From NCBI GenBank assembly GCA_949710005.1, contig OX453277.1, forward strand, positions 5,184,501 through 5,248,500: a stretch of 64,000 nt of DNA. Reading direction: 5' to 3'. Within the stretch, counting starts at the first letter, position 1, and each line of letters opens with the position of its first letter. The DNA comes from Ricordea florida. Lineage: Eukaryota > Cnidaria > Anthozoa > Corallimorpharia > Ricordeidae. The notes under the pieces were generated by a model that was not told the DNA's origin, did not search any database, and saw only the letters and a program-made list of their open reading frames with translations. Positions 39,601 to 45,600 of the stretch are shown piece after piece. Position numbers and translations under genes: made by a program.

Positions 39601-42600
39601 CATCTTCGAAACCACAGGAAGTCCATAGCTTCGTGCTAAAGAGCGTAACTCTTTGACGGAGAACATGTTTATGGAAATACCTTTGGTGCGCCACTCTCTA
39701 AATGGAAATACTTTTTCCGAAGATTTATAGTATGCATATTTGTCTAAATTGAAATAGCTCATTAACTCTCGGAAAACGCTCGGAAAATCTTCGGGTCATC
39801 TTCGGGTCATCTTCGGGCCATCTTCGGAGCTCGGAAAATTCTCTTAAAATCCAAATTGGAACCCCCTTCCCTTTATACTTGGGGACCTTTACACGCTGAA
39901 AAACGGCTTCTAGCTCAAGTGTAATTTAACTTCCTCCTCTTATACTACTGCACTTATCATGACAACCTATTCGATTAAAGAACTAACGACGCTGTAAACA
40001 AGAAAAGAAAATAAACTCCACGCGAAAAAGTCCTTAATGTTAAACTTGTAAACTTGATCGAGATACGTACGAAAATCCTAAAAACTAACCTGATGAACGA
40101 TGAATATTGCATGCTGACCGAATAATTATTTCCCGGTTTTATAGCGAAAGATAGTACTTGCCTATTTTATGATCACTTCGATAATCACTTCGCCTTGGGC
40201 GAATAATTGTTAAATATGGCATTTTCATGAAAATACTTTCATGAATTAAGCTGTCCACTCTTGACACTCTCGAAAACCAAGTTATGCTGCGACTATCCTT
40301 AAAAATGTTGTCCTTAAATAAATTATTCTATTGCTACAGGAAAATCAAATCCTTTATTTATTAAGGTTAGCACTTACAGTAAATACGCACGAGCAAACTT
40401 GTGTCCCTTAATCTAGCGATTTACAGGAGATTTACGACCTTGAAAAAGACCACAACCATTCTATGCTTGTGTCATATATTCTGTGAGCAAACCTTTTTAT
40501 TTACATGTAATTGTAACAGATTTCAATACTTAATTTTTTTGGTCTTTTTGTTTTAGCTGCTCCTCGATTCACAAGCAAACATCCTTCAGTGATAACTGTC
40601 AAAGCTGGTGGTAATGTTTCTATTAATATCAAAGCACGTGGGTTTCCAGAGCCACATATCACGTGGTCGATACCTAGTAATAGCCATGGAAACAACAATC
40701 AACAACGGTACAAAGCAGTTGGTGGGAAACTGGAGATCACTGATGCACGCTACGAAGATACGGGCATGTACACATGTCGAGCAGAAAACGTTTTTGGAAA
40801 CATAACAAAAAATATAAAGCTGGTTGTTTTTGGTGAGCACTTTTATTTCTTTGTCCTTTCATCAACATTTAACCCAGATGTAGGGCCTTTCTTTTCTCTG
40901 ATCACTTTATGGGTAATTTTGTTTGAATTAGTACTATCCACTAGTACTACCTTTTGTTTAGTAAGGGTCTATAATCTTTTGTAAGAGGTTCAATCATGTC
41001 ATTTTCACAAATAAACCTGTTTCCGTGGAATCCCTAGTAACCAAAAGTAGCACACAGTAAGAAAGAAATACTGGTGTTAATTCAGAAATGGAGTTTTATG
41101 TTTAAACTTATGCACTGGAGTTTAAGAATTACCCACTTAGTTTTCGTTCACGCTCCTAGATTATCGTATTTTTAAAAAACGGCCGCTCATTGTCCTCACG
41201 CCACCTTAACCCTATCCAAGACCGCTCTTTTTCGAAGAACAATAATAGACAGATCCATCTACGGGTATATTACAAACTCACAACATTACCGATATCGCAG
41301 AGGTCATCGGTTCGAACCCCGTTAAGGCCTGAGTTTTTTTTTTTTTTTTTTCAGGCTTTAATTTCACAGCTGCTTAAGTTGTGTACATAACTGCGATGAT
41401 CAATTAACGTCATTAAATAATAGACAAAGTTATGTCCACATTTTACACGCTGACAATGCCTTATTTGTGGTGTAATAACGATTATTAGAAAACGTGACGC
41501 AGTATGGCTGTCATAATTATGATATCACGAAAATATTGTGTTGAATTCTGCCCCATGGTCAGTCGTGGTAACTCGTAGTCGTACTGGATCACTTGTAGTT
41601 ATACGTTGTCACTCGTAGCCATTCGTAGTCACCCTGAGTCACTCGTAGTCACTCGTAGTAATTCGTTGTCACTCGTTAGTCGTAGTCATTTGTGGTCCTC
41701 CATGCTTGTTTTGACACCTCATCGATTTCACACAATCTACAAGTTACTCATTGGACCGGTTTCCTCTTAAATCATTGACACAGGTTCTCCAAGATTCAAA
41801 ACCTTACCACCCGGTGAGATTAAGGGTTATCTCAACAAAACCACAAAGTTGCCATGTGACGTCATAGGTCACCCTACCCCCGTGGTCAAATGGAGCAGGT
41901 CTCCCCAAGCCCTCCTCCCTCAGGGTCGTACTTCATTCAAGAGTGATGGTCTGCATATAAACAACACTCAAAACGAAGATAAAGGGCTATACATTTGTCA
42001 GCCATCCAACAAGTATGGTTCAATCATTCATGGAGTTTTCCTTAAAGTAGAGACAGTAGGTGGGTCCTTACAAGATTCATCTTTTCTAATAAATTATTTC
42101 AGAACTTATTTCCTCCGATTTTTGTCACCTTTCTTTTTAACCTTCACTGTACTTTTCTCTGTTTACTTGGCTTAATAAATTTGCAACTTTTGCTTTTCAG
42201 AGACGCCATTTTTTGCCAGTACACCACCAGCATCAATTTCAGTGAATGGATCGAGAGAATCAGTTCGGGTTAATTGCTCAGCCAAAGGGTCTCCTCTACC
42301 TACTGTCATGTGGTACAGGAATGACGTCATTATGCCCGTCATTAATTACGTCACTGCAGATGAATTCACCAGTGTACTTGCTATTGATGAATTCCACGCC
42401 GCTAACCAGTCCACTTACAAATGCATTGCGCGCAATATGTACAACAATTCGGTGGAAAGAACTTCCAAACTAGGTCAGTGGATTGCTTTATAGCAAATTA
42501 AATTAATTAATTGTTAGGCAGTGACCACCATTCCATTTCGCGGGGAGGAATGTTGGCTTAGTGGTGACAGCACGCCCCGCCCACCTATTTAACTGCGATG

Positions 42601-45600
42601 CAAGTTCGGTTCCTGCCGTCTAATGTGGGTTGAATTTGTTTATGGTTCTCTCTTTGCTCCAATAATGAACACAAATTTACTGCTAGTCTTATTGTCAATT
42701 TTGAGTTCGATGGTTAAGCCTCGATCGATTTATCAATGGATCCATCCAGTGATAAACTCTACTGGTACGTGAGAGAGCAGGCGAGGGAGTGCGTTTATGC
42801 GTACATGACTGAAAGTGATTGAATGAGTGAGAGAGTGAATATGAGTGAGTGATGAACGAGTAAGTTTAGTGTCTACGTGCGTGAAAGTGAGGAAAAGAAA
42901 GGTAAGTAACTGAGAATCAGAGGAAGTGAAAAAGTCAGTGTGTGGGAATGACAGATTGAGTGACTGACAGAGAATGTTTGATTAAGTGAGTGATTGAGTA
43001 AATAAGTGATGATAGTAATAAAAATAATAATAATAATGACCTTTATTTGAGTGTCAACTGTATCTGGCACTGAGTACTAATTGGGGACACTGTAAAGCAC
43101 AAAATGAAATAAAATCTAATCAAATGTTGTAGAGAGGAAATCCGGAGTACCCGAAGAAAGTCCTGTCGGAGCAAAGAAGCTAACCAACATCGTAGTCCAC
43201 ATATGACGCCGGGAATCGAACCCGAGCCACATTGTTGGAAATCGAGCGCTCTTACCACTGCGCCAACCCTGCTTCCCTCACAGAGTGATTGGGTGAGTAA
43301 GTGGGTGGGTCGGTGAGCGACTCAGAGTGAGAGGAAGTGATAGAGTAAGTGGCTGAAAGTCGTTGAGTAAGTGGGAGATTAAGTGAGTGATTGAGTGACC
43401 GACAGTGAGTAAATGAGTGAATAAGTGAGTTCGTGAGTAAACGAGAGTGCGTTTGTGCGTGTTTGAGTAAGTGCGAGAGTGGTTGAGTTACTAAGTGAAT
43501 AACTGAGTGATTGATTGAGTGAGAAAGTGAATGAGTGAGTGGGTGAGTAAGTAAGTGAGTGCGTTTGTGCTTGGGTAATTAGGTGAGTAAATGGAAAGAG
43601 TAAATACGTGGGGGAGAAACTGAGTGAGAGAGTAAGAGAGAGTGACGAGTGAATGAGAGTGATGAAATGATGAACGTTGATGACTGCCATACTGCTTTCG
43701 ACTGAGTTAATAAGTTTGTATTTTTTTCTTTTTCTTTTTAGTTCTTGTAAACTGTGGCAATCCAGGTAGACCAGAAAACGCGACTAGTATCGCCGGTGGA
43801 TACTGGGTTGGAGAATATGTCAGATACCTGTGTCATCCGGGATATACCATGCGCGGTCCATCAGTGAGGCGGTGCTTGCCCAGCGGTCAGTGGAGTGGGA
43901 ATCAACCAATCTGTAAGGAATATTTCTTATATTACCTGTCGTAAGTCTAAGTCAACACATGAAAATAATAATAAATAAATAAAAGGAAATCAGGGAATTT
44001 CTAAAGACGTAGAGGGTATTTCAAGTTTGCGCAAAGATACGAAATTTCTCTTTCTAGTGTCGTAAAATATTTATTAAGTAATCGCAGCGAACCAGGGAAG
44101 TGTTTTATTAGCAACTACGTAATTTACTTTTTATTATGCAAATTTAACGGTATACCGAGGACAGAGTGGTAACAAATTACTGAAAACGCTATCCCCAATG
44201 ACATCGTACACGTGTGATATCATTTATATCCACACATATGTAATATCCTTTATTACTTTTTTCCAAATCATCTGAGCGGGCCAGAATCCTAAATCTTCGA
44301 ATTTGATTGGCTAATCACGAGCGCGTAACCGGTCCAGCTTTTTACGATACGGCCCACGGGCCGGATTTTTTCCCACTCAAATGGGTTTAAAATAGGTTTC
44401 GAGGTGCGCTGGTTGAGAAAACATGTTTGTGTTTTCGCAAAACATGGCTACCGCACGTTTTGTACCACCTGAATCAACTTAAGAGGATTTTATCGAGGAG
44501 CAAGCAAACAAAAACACACTGAGAAAAACCAAAAGGGATGTTTCGTTACTAAAAGGCTTTAAGAGAATGAAAGACGAAGACTCCAAAAAAAGTTAACCGC
44601 TAGAGCTCGATGAAATGCTGTGCGCGTTCATTCTGGCAGTGATAAAAAAAGGACGCAGGAGAATATGAACCCGCAACGAATCTACGGACGTTTGTATCCA
44701 GCTTTGACCGCTATTTATGGATGGATTGCCCCACGGCCATCACAGAAGGGACAGAATTTAGAAAAACCAGGGAAAGACTAGCTGCAAAGCAGAAGGATTT
44801 GAAAAAAGCGGGAAAGGAAAACAAGACAAAGGCAGCTCGCGCTCTGACTGACGAAGAGGTCGGTGTTCTTTACGGCAAAGAAATTTTGGGTCTTTCGTCT
44901 CCAGAGATCTTGTTAAACACGTTATGGTTGAACAACACTAGCACTTCGGCTTAAGAGGGTGCCAAGAACATAGAAATATGAGGTGGGGCGATCTTCAGCT
45001 TCAAACCAGTGCGGATGGAACGGAATTTCTCGAATATACCGAGAGACAAACACCAGAACCCATAATCTTTTGATTACTATTTCCGTCCGAACTATAGATC
45101 GGCGGGTCATCGGTTCGACTCGCTGGGCCGAGAGAACTCGGATTTCCCGTGTCTTTTGCGTGTGAGATGTTGAAGAAAAATACCCCTTTCAACATTGTAT
45201 TTCCTCTACAGTGCTTCTTACGTATCACAGTATCGATGATGGCACGAGATAAAGAGGTAACAGCATACGTCACAGCAGCATTGTATTCCCTTCACAGTGC
45301 TTCTTACAAAGTCCATTTAGCATGAGTTGCATTATTTAGTAAGTTATTTCTTTCAGGTACTGACAAACCAGAGTGCTATGAATATCATACTATTGATGAT
45401 CCTACGAGATATAGAGGTTACAGCACACAATACTACAAATGCGATAGCTACCTGGCTGAAGACTGGTACAGGTTTGTTGTTGGCTTGATGATGGCCGCAT
45501 CATGTACAAGTTATAAATACTGTGATACATCTGCTTCAGGGTGGTTAAGTGGAGGACATCCGAGTACCCAGGATGGTAGGGTCAGTCGACAGGTTTGTTT

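Larger units (their letters stand above)
26015..39949. mobile_element. Element 2: 13.9-kb GC-rich Polinton/Maverick-like element
   Basis: Bounded by about 240-bp inverted repeats starting AGTAGTATAAGAGG and by a 5-bp duplication. It encodes PolB, integrase, packaging ATPase, candidate capsid protein and homologues of most small proteins of element 1, in a partly rearranged order. It lies 55 bp inside an intron of the receptor-like gene. Breaks in integrase, PolB, candidate capsid, the WPQQLNF-family gene, the FRLQK-family gene and the small membrane protein show that this copy is inactive. Its composition is much GC-richer than element 1 and the host. Confidence 0.93.

Noticed and set aside
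42873-43690. Ser/Thr/Leu-rich open frames
   Set aside because: Produced by tgagtgag-type low complexity.
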